A stretch of 17,891 nucleotides of DNA from Micrococcales bacterium (lineage in GTDB: Bacteria; Actinomycetota; Actinomycetes; Actinomycetales; Dermatophilaceae), in NCBI GenBank assembly GCA_003157445.1, contig PMJN01000233.1, positions 1 to 17,891 on the forward strand. Reading direction: 5' to 3'. Made by a program: the position numbers and the translations under genes. This document shows, in pieces, positions 1 through 6,318 of the stretch (positions are counted from its first letter, which is position 1; the number at the start of each line of letters is the position of its first letter). The notes beneath the pieces were generated by a model. It did not search any database. It saw only the letters and a list, made by a program, of their open reading frames with translations, and was not told the origin of the DNA.

Positions 1-108
1 GTGGCCCACGGCCGCAAGTGGATCGGCGAACGGCACAGCCAGGACTTCGTTGTAGGAGTCCGATTACAGCCTCCACGGGTGCCCGCAGGCGGTTCGGCTG
101 CGGGATGA
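1..108 (+). CDS. possible C-terminal end of a gene entering from the left edge
   Basis: Frame 1 is open from the first base to a TGA at 106-108 and reads as 35 residues, beginning VAHGRKWIGERHSQDF. The first 25 residues have a plausible protein composition. The tail (PRVPAGGSAAG) lies in GC-rich sequence that also forms a hairpin (82-104), so the true end could be read-through into an intergenic element. No family is recognisable. The only support is an open frame at the window edge. Confidence 0.25.
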   Translation: MAHGRKWIGERHSQDFVVGVRLQPPRVPAGGSAAG

Positions 109-130
109 CGTTCCGCTGCGACCGGTGTTG
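75..130. repeat. possible member of the interspersed palindromic family (element 0)
   Basis: A hairpin with 7-bp perfect stem CCCGCAG (82-88) / CTGCGGG (98-104) and a 9-base loop is followed by GGGATGACGTTCCGCTGCG. The GTGCCCGCAGG and TTCCGCTGCGACC words resemble arms of the better copies at 5966-6100 and 17060-17140. There is no central GGATCC here, so membership is tentative. Confidence 0.3.
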
Positions 131-134
131 GTGG

Positions 135-287
135 TCAGCTCTTGGCGAGGGCGACGAGGTCGGCGTAGCGGAAGATCTGGCCGCCGGCTTCCCAGAGGTC
201 ACCGCGATCCCGCATGAGGCCGTGACCGCCAGCGGCCTGTCCCAGATTGGGCTCCAAGGCTCTCGGTACCTGTATCTTCCTTGTGAC
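135..287 (-). pseudogene. possible C-terminal gene remnant or short ORF
   Basis: On the minus strand the frame is open from 287 to a TGA at 135-137. Its last 26 codons, starting at an ATG at 215, read MRDRGDLWEAGGQIFRYADL and then VALAKS. The upstream part of the frame (LGQAAGGHGL) also looks protein-like but has no start codon before an in-frame TAG. It lies directly downstream of the DUF2510 gene on the same strand. I do not recognise a family. Either it is the tail of a gene whose front has been replaced by the DUF2510 gene, or it is a chance open frame. Confidence 0.25.
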
Positions 288-291
288 CTAC

Positions 292-789
292 TCAGAAGGT
301 CCAGTCCGAGCCACAGTTGCCACAGTGTGCTTGGGAGACCCTTTGCTTGCGAGACAAACCCGTCGCGATCAGCGACACACCACCTGTAAGAACCGCTCCG
401 GTGGCCTTGCCGCCGCTGACGCCAACCTTCTGCTTGGCAGACCTAACCGCAACTGCCCCAACGTTGTGACATTGGGGGCACTCGATCTTTGGATTGATTG
501 GCCCACGGTTGGCTTCTAGTGACGCCTTGTATGACCTCTTCATAGAATCCAACATGCGGTCGAGACGAGGCTTTTCTTTCTCGGGGGCTTGTGCTCCTTC
601 CAACCACTGACGGAAGTCGTCCAGCTTTGATTTTGGTCTCTTCTTGGGAGATTTGTCCGCTTCGCCGCCGGTGGCTGGGCCTGTAACCGGCGTCGCAGCA
701 TCCGGTGTGGAGTCCTCGCTCCAATCTTCGCCATCCCAGTACCTCTGCTGGCCATCAGGCTGTGGATACCAACCTGCCGGAGTGCTCAT
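292..789 (-). CDS. DUF2510-motif protein with C-terminal zinc ribbon
   Basis: A 165-residue protein. The N-terminus (residues about 5-23, AGWYPQPDGQQRYWDGEDW) is the DUF2510 signature, common in Actinomycetota membrane or envelope-associated proteins. An acidic then basic low-complexity linker follows (30-58), then a charged helical stretch (60-95). At the C-terminus two cysteine pairs, C104-x2-C107 and C156-x2-C159, are spaced as a zinc ribbon. Between them is a glycine-rich, weakly hydrophobic segment (about 124-144). The ATG at 789 is preceded by GGGAGAGG at good spacing. The role is unknown. The motif and cysteine pairs are seen directly; zinc binding is inferred. Confidence 0.85.
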   Translation of the reverse strand: MSTPAGWYPQPDGQQRYWDGEDWSEDSTPDAATPVTGPATGGEADKSPKKRPKSKLDDFRQWLEGAQAPEKEKPRLDRMLDSMKRSYKASLEANRGPINPKIECPQCHNVGAVAVRSAKQKVGVSGGKATGAVLTGGVSLIATGLSRKQRVSQAHCGNCGSDWTF

Positions 790-826
790 GGCCTCTCCCG
801 TCTAGTGATGGAAGGTGAACTCGGAC

Positions 827-952
827 TTAGCTGCTGCGTTTGAGCGTCAAAGTGAGGCGGTCCACTCCCTTGGCGTGGGGTTCGATCAATCGGGCCGCAG
901 CCTTCAGGGTTCTCCGATCCCGCCCATGCCAGAAGGGACCTTCGGCCTGCAA
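827..952 (-). pseudogene. short coding-like remnant upstream of the DUF2510 gene
   Basis: The minus frame ending at TAA (827-829) reads LQAEGPFWHGRDRRTLKAAA followed by RLIEPHAKGVDRLTLTLKRSS, with a protein-like mix of charged and hydrophobic residues. The frame closes upstream at a TGA near 959-961. The only start candidate is TTG at 950-952. The stop lies 37 bases before the start of the next gene on the same strand. The length (41 codons) suggests the C-terminal remainder of a larger gene that lost its front, or a small orphan gene. No family recognised. Confidence 0.35.
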
Positions 953-958
953 ATCGAC

Positions 959-1139
959 TCAAGCGCAGGGTCAGAGCACGGCGCTAACTGATCTCGGAGG
1001 GCTACAAAGGAAGGGCAAGCCGTCTGGATGAGCGGCACTCATGTTCACGATCGTCGGCTTTGCCCCGTGCTCCTATGCACGACCACGATGCACCACATTG
1101 TCCTGGCATCGATCCCACAAGGCGAACCTCATGTGACGA
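959..1139. other. intergenic stretch with no supported gene
   Basis: Both strands carry only short, arginine/serine-rich open frames typical of out-of-frame GC-rich sequence. No Shine-Dalgarno-led ORF was found. It joins the structured element at 1151-1254, so the gene-free stretch between the flanking coding sequences exceeds 300 bases. Confidence 0.5.
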
Positions 1140-1150
1140 CGTCGGCGCGA

Positions 1151-1254
1151 GAACCGACGGCCTCAGCGGCGTCCGCTGGCCGATCGATAGGGCGGGATCT
1201 GGCCCCCCTTGACATAGAGGGGAGCCAAATTCGGTAGTTGCCTCGTGTCGGTTC
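1151..1254. repeat. structured intergenic element 1 (nested inverted repeats)
   Basis: An outer inverted repeat GAACCGAC (1151-1158) / GTCGGTTC (1247-1254) encloses a 6-bp hairpin CAGCGG-CGT-CCGCTG (1164-1178) and a block CTTGACATAGAGGGGAGCC (1208-1226). GCGGCGTCCGC is the reverse complement of the GCGGACGCCGC word next to the palindrome centre at 1769-1776. The TTGACATAGAGGGG block recurs inverted at 1811-1833. The element therefore shares parts with element 2 in a different order. Confidence 0.5.
1208..1230 (+). repeat. inverted repeat flanking the 1266-1625 gene, left copy
   Basis: CTTGACATAGAGGGGAGCC plus four bases (AAAT). It matches the reverse complement of 1811-1833 at all but two positions over about 23 bases. 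The two copies lie about 600 bases apart in opposite orientation with the small membrane protein gene between them. It also contains a TTGACA word, but no matching -10 at 17 bases is visible. Confidence 0.6.
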
Positions 1255-1265
1255 AAATGCTTGGG

Positions 1266-1625
1266 CTAGACCTCGGTTCCGCGATTGGTTTCCCACGCGT
1301 GCTTTTCGACCTTTAATCTCAGATCCGCCCGCCGAGCAACCCGATAGTTCAATCCAATCATCACCGCCGTGACCACGAACCCCGCGAGCGTTATCGGGAT
1401 CGCGATGGCTGGATGTTCATGCACGATGGCAAACACGACCATGACAGGTAGGAAGACCAACACTGGGCGGACGTATCGGTGTCTTGACGCGGAGTACTCA
1501 TCCATCGCAGCGTCAGAAGGTACGAACTTTCCTGGACCTTCATCAGCACTCGCCGTGCGGCCCTTTTCCAACTTCTCCCCGTCATGGGTACCGGACACGG
1601 CTCGTGCTTGGTTCTGGTGATCCAC
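1266..1625 (-). CDS. small two-helix membrane protein
   Basis: A 119-residue orphan. A polar, charged N-terminus (1-51) is followed by two hydrophobic segments, about 52-68 (VRPVLVFLPVMVVFAIV) and 73-93 (AIAIPITLAGFVVTAVMIGL), separated by a short EHP turn. A basic tail follows (RVARRADLRLKVEKH), which by the positive-inside rule suggests both termini are cytoplasmic. The listed start is GTG at 1625 with AAGGTC upstream. An internal ATG at 1503-1505 (MDEYSASRHRY) would give a 79-residue protein that still has both helices. No family recognised. It sits alone between two inverted 23-bp repeats. Confidence 0.6.
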   Translation of the reverse strand: MDHQNQARAVSGTHDGEKLEKGRTASADEGPGKFVPSDAAMDEYSASRHRYVRPVLVFLPVMVVFAIVHEHPAIAIPITLAGFVVTAVMIGLNYRVARRADLRLKVEKHAWETNRGTEV

Positions 1626-1650
1626 GGATCGACCTTATGACATCGGCCAG

Positions 1651-1840
1651 ACGACACACTCAATTCGGTAATTGAGGACGTGTTTGCCGACCGCTTGCCG
1701 TCTCGGAAGCGGAACGGCCACCGGGGCATGTGGTCACCGCTCACCACCGCCTCTGGCCATCCCGTAGCGGGATCCCCTGCGGACGCCGCTCGGGTCCTCT
1801 GAACGCACATCTTGGCTCCCCTCTGTGTCAAGACGCGAGG
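1651..1840 (+). repeat. interspersed palindromic element 2
   Basis: The element starts with hairpin CTCAATT-CGGT-AATTGAG (1659-1676) and GAGGACGTGTTTGCCGACCG, which matches the reverse complement of elements 5 and 6. The centre is CCCGTAGCGGGATCCC (1761-1776), followed by CTGCGGACGCCG. The right end carries the inverted copy (1811-1833) of the TTGACAYAGAGGGG block. It is a composite of two sub-types and is the longest copy, at about 190 bases. Confidence 0.65.
1811..1833 (-). repeat. inverted repeat flanking the 1266-1625 gene, right copy
   Basis: On the minus strand this reads TCTTGACACAGAGGGGAGCC then AAG. It matches the copy at 1208-1230 with two substitutions. Confidence 0.6.
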
Positions 1841-1862
1841 TCCGTCGGCATGACCGCGACTA

Positions 1863-2282
1863 CTACCTGGGGAACCGTTCCAGCGGGGTCCGATCGCCCA
1901 CCGACCAACGATGACCAAATGGATCAGTAAAGCCTCCCTGACGATGCAGCCCCCACGGCGCATCGTGCTCAGTCACCGGCTCCACATCGGTCGCGCCAGC
2001 TTGTGCAGCCCGTTCTATGAGGTCATCGGGCGCATCGACGAAGACTTCAATCCGGGTCGTCGTCAGGCCCACGTCCGTCGGGCTCGGCTCCTGATCCTTA
2101 CCCGGCACAGCTTCGTGGAGAAAGAACGGCGCGCCATCAAGGTGAAGCCCGGCAACGCCGCCAAGATCCCACAACTGGCTGACGCCAAGCGCGATCGTGT
2201 ACCAGCTGACCGCGGCGGCAGCGTCGGACACGATCAACATCACCGAGAGGGCTGGGCGTGCAGCCGCGTTGCTCATAGTCAT
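1863..2282 (-). CDS. VOC-superfamily (glyoxalase/bleomycin-resistance-like) protein
   Basis: A 139-residue single-module VOC protein of the DPFGHRW type. Residues 10-35 form the first beta-alpha unit (ALSVMLIVSD, then WYTIALGV). Residue E79 in TRIEVFVDAPDD and the closing motif TDPFGHRWSVG (119-129) are the usual second-half landmarks. Members of this group include glyoxalases, dioxygenases and antibiotic-binding proteins; the substrate cannot be assigned. Two in-frame ATGs (2282 and 2276) lie six bases apart, with GGTGA upstream. It is on the minus strand between element 2 and a 287-base gap, with no operon partner. Confidence 0.85.
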   Translation of the reverse strand: MTMSNAAARPALSVMLIVSDAAAAVSWYTIALGVSQLWDLGGVAGLHLDGAPFFLHEAVPGKDQEPSPTDVGLTTTRIEVFVDAPDDLIERAAQAGATDVEPVTEHDAPWGLHRQGGFTDPFGHRWSVGDRTPLERFPR

Positions 2283-2569
2283 TCACTATGTCACCGGTTT
2301 CGGCGCCCGCCAGTTCGAACATGGCCCGCCTCTGGCTGAACCCGTAGCGCGGCAGCTCTGCATGGGGAACGCTGACGGACGCGGTTACGCCATGATTCTG
2401 GCGCCGCAAGCGGAGCGGCATACGACACAGCGAAAGGTGATCGGTACGCCACCGGGACAAGTCGACTCGCGTCGTTTGTCGTCTTGCGGTACGTCGCTGA
2501 CCACCGGGCACCACCGGGTCTGCCAATCAGCGAGCGGGAAGCAAGGTCGCTCAGTCTTAGGGTTGGGGA
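2283..2569. other. intergenic stretch with no supported gene
   Basis: A minus frame here (2526-2283, continuing into the VOC gene out of frame) includes a mildly protein-like segment (ASVSVPHAELPRYGFSQRRA), but it has no convincing start and overlaps the VOC start. I treat it as non-coding. No palindrome-family member was recognised. Confidence 0.4.
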
Positions 2570-3076
2570 GTGGCAGAGACCGGTAGATCAGGCGTTCTGC
2601 GAGCGATGACGGCGGCAGATGTCCCGAACGTGCTGAACGTCCAGGAGCCAGGGGCCGTTCGCGGGCTCGCGGAGGTGTTTCCACAGGACGCGTATCCATT
2701 TCCTCGAGTGGAGGTCGCGCAGCGTTGGCTGCGGGAGATTGAGGTGCCGGACATCGACTGTTACGTGGTCTTGGTCGACGGCGCGGTGGCGGGATTCGCT
2801 GCGAGTCGTGGCGATGAGTTCTTCCACTTCGGGATCGCCCTCGGGCATTGGGGCACCGGTCTCGCCCAGACCGCGCACGACGCGGTGCTCGATCGGATGC
2901 AAAGTAGGGGCCTTCAGCGTGCCTGGCTAAGGGTCTTCACCAGGAACCGACGAGGCCGACGGTTCTACGAGAAGCTCGGCTGGCACCCGACAGGTGCCCG
3001 CACCCACAGCACGTTTCCGCCATACCCAGAGCTCTTGCGCTACGAACGCGCCGTCGAGCGGCATGCCAAGGGGTGA
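2570..3076 (+). CDS. GNAT-family N-acetyltransferase
   Basis: A 168-residue single-domain GNAT, predicted to transfer an acetyl group from acetyl-CoA to a small molecule or protein amine. Core strands are YVVLVDGAVAGFAAS (65-79) and FHFGIAL (85-91). The CoA-loop region is GHWGTGLAQ (92-100), a diverged R/Q-x-x-G-x-G/A motif. Helix 4 and motif B are RNRRGRRFYEKLGW (125-138). The start is GTG at 2570 with GGGTTGGGG immediately upstream. ATG at 2606 is a poorer alternative because homologous GNATs usually have the VLRAMTAADVP strand intact. The substrate is unknown. Confidence 0.85.
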   Translation: MAETGRSGVLRAMTAADVPNVLNVQEPGAVRGLAEVFPQDAYPFPRVEVAQRWLREIEVPDIDCYVVLVDGAVAGFAASRGDEFFHFGIALGHWGTGLAQTAHDAVLDRMQSRGLQRAWLRVFTRNRRGRRFYEKLGWHPTGARTHSTFPPYPELLRYERAVERHAKG

Positions 3077-3087
3077 ACCTAGGATTC

Positions 3088-3098
3088 GGTGACTCACC
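3088..3098. promoter_or_regulatory. short inverted repeat after the GNAT gene
   Basis: GGTGA-C-TCACC, a perfect 11-base inverted repeat starting 12 bases after the GNAT stop. It could be a protein-binding site or part of a weak terminator. Too short for a firm call. Confidence 0.25.
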
Positions 3099-3134
3099 AC
3101 GCGCATTCTCATAGCCGCGTTGGCGGGCCCGTTC

Positions 3135-3156
3135 CCGGTCAGCCATGGCTGACCGG
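3135..3156. promoter_or_regulatory. 22-bp perfect palindrome upstream of the oxidoreductase
   Basis: The half-site is CCGGTCAGCCA followed by its exact reverse complement, centred at 3145/3146. A further CCGGTCA half-site lies at 3171-3177. It is 108 bases before the oxidoreductase start and about 60 bases after the GNAT stop. A zero-spacer palindrome plus a third half-site fits a dimeric repressor operator better than a terminator, because no T-run follows. Confidence 0.4.
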
Positions 3157-3264
3157 TCATTGATTGGTATCCGGTCACAGAATCGTTATGCACCAGCGCG
3201 TCGGTCCGGTCTCGGCCACGCCTCGGCTGATTTGGGGGCGCTGTACCGGGAGTAGCGTTCAGCC

Positions 3265-4188
3265 ATGAGAGCGATGGCCTACGACGCGTACGGATCCGAC
3301 GACGTTCTGACCCTGTGTGAGCTGCCGGACCCGAAGGTCGGCCCAGGCGAGGTTCGTATCCGGGTGAGGCGAGCAGGGGTGAACCCGGTCGACTGGAAGG
3401 TGATGTCCGGCGGTCTTGACGGTCTGATGGACGTCGTGTTCCCGGTGGTCCCCGGCTGGGACGTCGCGGGCACGGTCGAGACGGTCGGCATCGACACCCC
3501 GGAGTTCGAGGTCGGCGACGAGGTCGTGGCTTACGCGCGCAAGGACGTCGTCCACGGCGGCACCTTCGCCGAGCTTGTGACCATGAGCGTCCGTGGCGTG
3601 GCCCGCAAGTCCTCGGCGCTCAGCTGGGACGAGGCGGGCGGCCTCCCGCTCACCGGGCTCACCGGGCTGCAGACCCTCGACCGGTTGCGCGTCTCCGCTT
3701 CGGACACAGTCCTCGTGCACGGTGGGGCAGGCGGTGTCGGCGCCCTCGCCGTCCAGATCGCAAGGGCGCGTGGTGCTCGCGTGATCGCCACCGCGTCGCC
3801 GACCAACCACGAGTTCCTCTCCGACCTCGGAGCGACCCCCATCGCGTACGGCGACGGCGTCGTGGAGCGCATTCGCGAGGTCGCGCCGGACGGCGTCGAC
3901 GTGGTCGCCGACTTCGTGGGCGGGGTCCGCGACGTCACGATGGCCGTGCTGGCCGCAGGCGGACGGCACGCGTCCATCGCCGATGCGTCGGTGTTGGAGA
4001 CCGGAGGTTCGTGGTTCTGGGTGCGGCCCTCGGCTGAGGGCCTGGCCGAGCTCGGTCGGCTGGCCGACGCCGGACAGCTGCGTGTCCCTGTCGCCGACGT
4101 CCTGCCGCTCGAGGAGCTGCCCGCGGCGTTCGCGCTCAGCCGCGAGGGGCACGTGCGGGGCAAGCTGGTCATCTCCGTCTCGGACTGA
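3265..4188 (+). CDS. NADP-dependent, zinc-free MDR oxidoreductase (quinone-oxidoreductase-like)
   Basis: A 307-residue medium-chain dehydrogenase/reductase. The N-terminal GroES-like domain (1-about 120) contains GPGEVRIRVRRAGVNPVDWK and PGWDVAG (63-69). The Rossmann domain carries the nucleotide motif VHGGAGGVGALAVQIA (151-166). The zinc-ligand cysteine cluster of alcohol dehydrogenases is absent, which places it with quinone oxidoreductase / zeta-crystallin-type enzymes that reduce quinones or enones with NADPH. The ATG at 3265 gives the usual MRAMAYDAYG beginning; GGGAG lies 12 bases upstream. Third-position GC is high, unlike several neighbours. Probably monocistronic, perhaps controlled by the palindrome at 3135-3156. 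Confidence 0.9.
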   Translation: MRAMAYDAYGSDDVLTLCELPDPKVGPGEVRIRVRRAGVNPVDWKVMSGGLDGLMDVVFPVVPGWDVAGTVETVGIDTPEFEVGDEVVAYARKDVVHGGTFAELVTMSVRGVARKSSALSWDEAGGLPLTGLTGLQTLDRLRVSASDTVLVHGGAGGVGALAVQIARARGARVIATASPTNHEFLSDLGATPIAYGDGVVERIREVAPDGVDVVADFVGGVRDVTMAVLAAGGRHASIADASVLETGGSWFWVRPSAEGLAELGRLADAGQLRVPVADVLPLEELPAAFALSREGHVRGKLVISVSD

Positions 4189-4209
4189 GGCGGTCGACCC
4201 GCGCATTCC

Positions 4210-4395
4210 CTTTAGGCTGCGTCCTACCCGAGCCTCGGGCACGCGTGTAGTCAGCGTCGACGTGGCACAACCCGATCTTCGTCGTCCGGCAGAGGATCCC
4301 TTGCGGACGCCGACGCTGGGTGCCGTCGCACTTGCCGTCTGTGCCCAGAGATCCCCCTGCGGGACGGCGGCCTATCGCAGCGGAGTACGGACCTG
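4210..4395 (+). repeat. interspersed palindromic element 3 (double centre)
   Basis: The first centre is AGAGGATCCCTT (4291-4302), with arms GTCGTCCG (4281-4288) and CGGACGCCGAC (4304-4314). It is followed by GCTGGGTGCCG, shared with element 8. A second centre, AGAGATCCCCCTGCGGGACG, lies near 4347-4366, flanked by GCCGTC (4334-4339) and GACGGC (4363-4368). It fills the gap between the convergent oxidoreductase and GNAT genes, where it could also act as a two-way terminator. Confidence 0.6.
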
Positions 4396-4403
4396 TGCCG
4401 CAG

Positions 4404-4823
4404 TCATTCGCATTCCGGGGCGAGGTAGATCCGAACAGGCAGCCGTTCGCCCTGCGGTGTGACCCAGTCGGCCTGCCGACGGTCCACCAGGCGCCACCCA
4501 AGGCGCTCGTACAGCCTTATCGCTGGTGTTCCGACATCGACGACATCGAGCATCAGTCGACAGTCATGCTCCAACGTCCACGACGAAACTGCCGCGAGCA
4601 ACGACGTGCCAAGCCCGAGTCCCCGGCCGCGCGCAACCGGTGACACAAACAGACGCGAGACGCTGGCTAGGCGGTCCGTGCTGACGCCGGTCAGCGAAGC
4701 GATCATCGGGTCGTCGACCCCGCGCACAACGCAGACATGACCCAGGATTGAGCCGGTCACGTCATCGTAAGCGACCCATGCCGCTGCGCACCCGTTCGGG
4801 CTGAGCCACACGGCTGGGTCCAC
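4404..4823 (-). CDS. GNAT-family N-acetyltransferase, probably N-terminally truncated
   Basis: The 139 residues begin at GTG 4823. Core motifs are intact: VSRLFVSPVARGRGLGLGTS (55-74, with the R-G-R-G-L-G CoA loop) and AIRLYERLGW (101-110). The protein starts at DPAVWLSPNG, which in GNAT proteins lies just before strand 2. Strand 1 and helices 1-2 (typically 30-45 residues) are missing. The reading frame upstream closes at a TGA only seven codons before the GTG, so no longer start exists. No good Shine-Dalgarno is seen. It is probably a broken or reduced gene whose 5' end was lost at the junction with the divergent amidase module. Confidence 0.75.
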   Translation of the reverse strand: MDPAVWLSPNGCAAAWVAYDDVTGSILGHVCVVRGVDDPMIASLTGVSTDRLASVSRLFVSPVARGRGLGLGTSLLAAVSSWTLEHDCRLMLDVVDVGTPAIRLYERLGWRLVDRRQADWVTPQGERLPVRIYLAPECE

Positions 4824-5046
4824 AGGAGCATGGGTCTTCGCTTCTCACATGGACTTCGCGACTCCCCCCAGCGTCGTCCGTGTCCAGGACGGTCAGGAGG
4901 TCACGAACGAACGCGGTGAGGCCATCGGTGAGCCACTCCGGGGTGGCACCACGGCTTCCGCCTCAGCGTGGACGACCACCAGGGCCCTCAAACGCGTATG
5001 GCACTTCAGAACTACCGCTTTGGTCGGCTCGTTAGAGTTTGTCCAT

Positions 5047-5859
5047 GTGAGATGCACTCGTCGATATGCCGCTATGTCGCTTGCGGGCGCGACGGCACTC
5101 ATGTTGACCTTAGCCGGCTGTGCAGGTGCTACCGCGCCTTCGACCGCACCGACGTTGCAGACGCCCACCGCCTCCAGCAGTTTGACCACCAGCATGGTGG
5201 CACCAACCCCGACGGCCCACGTTCCCAAGCCCGCGATCACCACGCCTGCCATCACCAAGGCACCCGGCTCCGTGCCCCCCTCGTTGCTGCGTCTGGTGCC
5301 AAAGCTCATCGACTTCCCTCAGCAGCGCAAGGACGAGATGGCGACATACTCCCTGAGGCATTATGGCGCGAGCAGTTGGCAGCTCAAACCCACGATGATC
5401 GTCCTGCACTTCACAGAGACCGACACCGCGGAGGTAGCTCGCAACGCGTTCGCGAACGACTCGCCGAACCTCGGGGAGCTGCCCGGCACCTGCGCCCACT
5501 TCATCGTTGCCCAGAACGGGGACGTGTGGCAGATCGTTCCAACGAGTGTCAGGTGCCGGCACACGATTGGCTTGAACGATAAGGCGATCGGCATCGAGAT
5601 GGTCCAGCGCACGCAAGGCAACAGCTCTCACTGGGCCGATCAGCAGATCCTCGACCGGCCGGCGCAAATTGGTGCGGTCTTGGCCCTGTTGCGTTTCCTG
5701 CAGCGCGAGTATGGCATCAGCACGAGCAACATCATCGGTCACGCCACGGCAAACGAAGCGCCTCAGTTCCGGGACTTGCAGGGTTGGCGCAACGACCACA
5801 CCGACTGGCAGGCCCAGGATGTTCTCGAGGTGCGTCACCGGTTGTCCGCACTCCGCTGA
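5047..5859 (+). CDS. secreted lipoprotein amidase (N-acetylmuramoyl-L-alanine amidase, Amidase_2/PGRP fold)
   Basis: From GTG 5047 the product is 270 residues: VRCTRRY, a hydrophobic stretch, then lipobox LAGC with Cys25, giving a type II signal peptide. A Thr/Pro/Ala-rich linker (26-80) precedes the zinc amidase domain (about 110-265). Visible landmarks are IVLHFTET (His121), FIVAQNGDVWQIVP, CRHTIGLNDKAIGIEMV (His172), NIIGHATANE and DHTDWQ (His251/Asp253). These match the zinc ligands and core of Amidase_2 peptidoglycan hydrolases. The frame is open upstream to ATG 4849, but those extra 66 residues are not signal-like. It likely cleaves the amide between muramic acid and L-Ala in the cell wall. 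Confidence 0.85.
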   Translation: MRCTRRYAAMSLAGATALMLTLAGCAGATAPSTAPTLQTPTASSSLTTSMVAPTPTAHVPKPAITTPAITKAPGSVPPSLLRLVPKLIDFPQQRKDEMATYSLRHYGASSWQLKPTMIVLHFTETDTAEVARNAFANDSPNLGELPGTCAHFIVAQNGDVWQIVPTSVRCRHTIGLNDKAIGIEMVQRTQGNSSHWADQQILDRPAQIGAVLALLRFLQREYGISTSNIIGHATANEAPQFRDLQGWRNDHTDWQAQDVLEVRHRLSALR

Positions 5860-5950
5860 GGATTTGGGCAGCCTCCCGTGAGCCGCTGTAATGGCGTCAA
5901 GCCGTGCGGCGTCGGGAGAGCCGTTGCAGATGTTCTACGTGGAGGGCGAT

Positions 5951-6100
5951 GCCCGTAGACAAACGGCCTACGGGCACGCGCGGAGCTGCGCCGACCTGGA
6001 ACAAACCTGATCTTCGTCGTTCCGTATCGGGATCCCGTTGCGGAACGACGAAAGCCATCTTTGTGCCGGGTCGGAACGGCCTCCGCGTGTGCCCGTAAGC
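5951..6100. repeat. interspersed palindromic element 4, best-preserved long inverted repeat
   Basis: Arms of about 67 bases (5966-6032 and 6033-6100) match at roughly three quarters of positions. The inner core is CGGGATCCCG (6028-6037). Outside a 3x3 internal loop comes a perfect 12-bp stem TTCGTCGTTCCG (6013-6024) / CGGAACGACGAA (6041-6052). The outer ends are GCCTACGGGCACGCGCGGAG and its diverged complement ending GTGCCCGTAAGC. An extra 8-bp hairpin GCCCGTAG / CTACGGGC (5951-5975) sits on the left edge. It is between the amidase and the 6217 leader ORF. Confidence 0.8.
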
Positions 6101-6216
6101 ATCGTTAGGTTGCGGTGACCGGTCGATGACTGAGGAGACTATAGAGTCAGCACGCCCGAGATGACTCCTTGGCCTATCGCAACCATCGTGCTCGTCACGG
6201 CCCAACAGGAGGAGCA

Positions 6217-6318
6217 ATGGCAATGGCGCAGCTGACAGCAGGCAAAACGTGTGCGACCGTCACCGATTCCGTTGTCGCCCAATGCCGGCTCGCGCGCAAG
6301 CCTGGATCTAACGGATGA
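6217..6318 (+). CDS. 33-residue leader ORF coupled to the next gene
   Basis: ATG 6217 is preceded by AGGAGGAG (6207-6214), the strongest ribosome-binding site in the window. The 33-codon product begins MAMAQLTAGKTCATVTDS and ends ARKPGSNG. Its TGA (6316-6318) overlaps the next gene's ATG (6315-6317) as ATGA, the classic arrangement for translational coupling. The following gene has no good binding site of its own. Either this is a regulatory leader peptide or a small protein made with its partner. No family recognised. Confidence 0.55.
   Translation: MAMAQLTAGKTCATVTDSVVAQCRLARKPGSNG

Noticed and set aside
1241..1275. tRNA-like T-arm (GGTTCAAAT)
   Set aside because: No matching stem bases and no acceptor or anticodon arm around it.
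1391..1963. 190-codon minus-strand frame overlapping the small membrane gene
   Set aside because: Runs through element 2 and is out of frame with the membrane protein, whose hydrophobic segments are the more credible coding signal.
3531..4172. 213-codon minus-strand frame in the same region
   Set aside because: Serine/arginine/threonine-rich shadow of the oxidoreductase gene with no motif or ribosome-binding site.
3259..4242. 327-codon minus-strand frame opposite the oxidoreductase
   Set aside because: It is antisense to a gene with clear MDR motifs, and has the Arg/Gly/Asp/His-rich composition typical of an antisense GC-rich frame.
4849..5046. 66-residue N-terminal extension of the amidase
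   Set aside because: It would bury the signal peptide and lipobox inside the protein; GTG 5047 gives a normal lipoprotein start.
5110..5838. 242-codon minus-strand frame opposite the amidase
   Set aside because: The plus strand has a lipobox and amidase motifs; the minus frame has only shadow composition.
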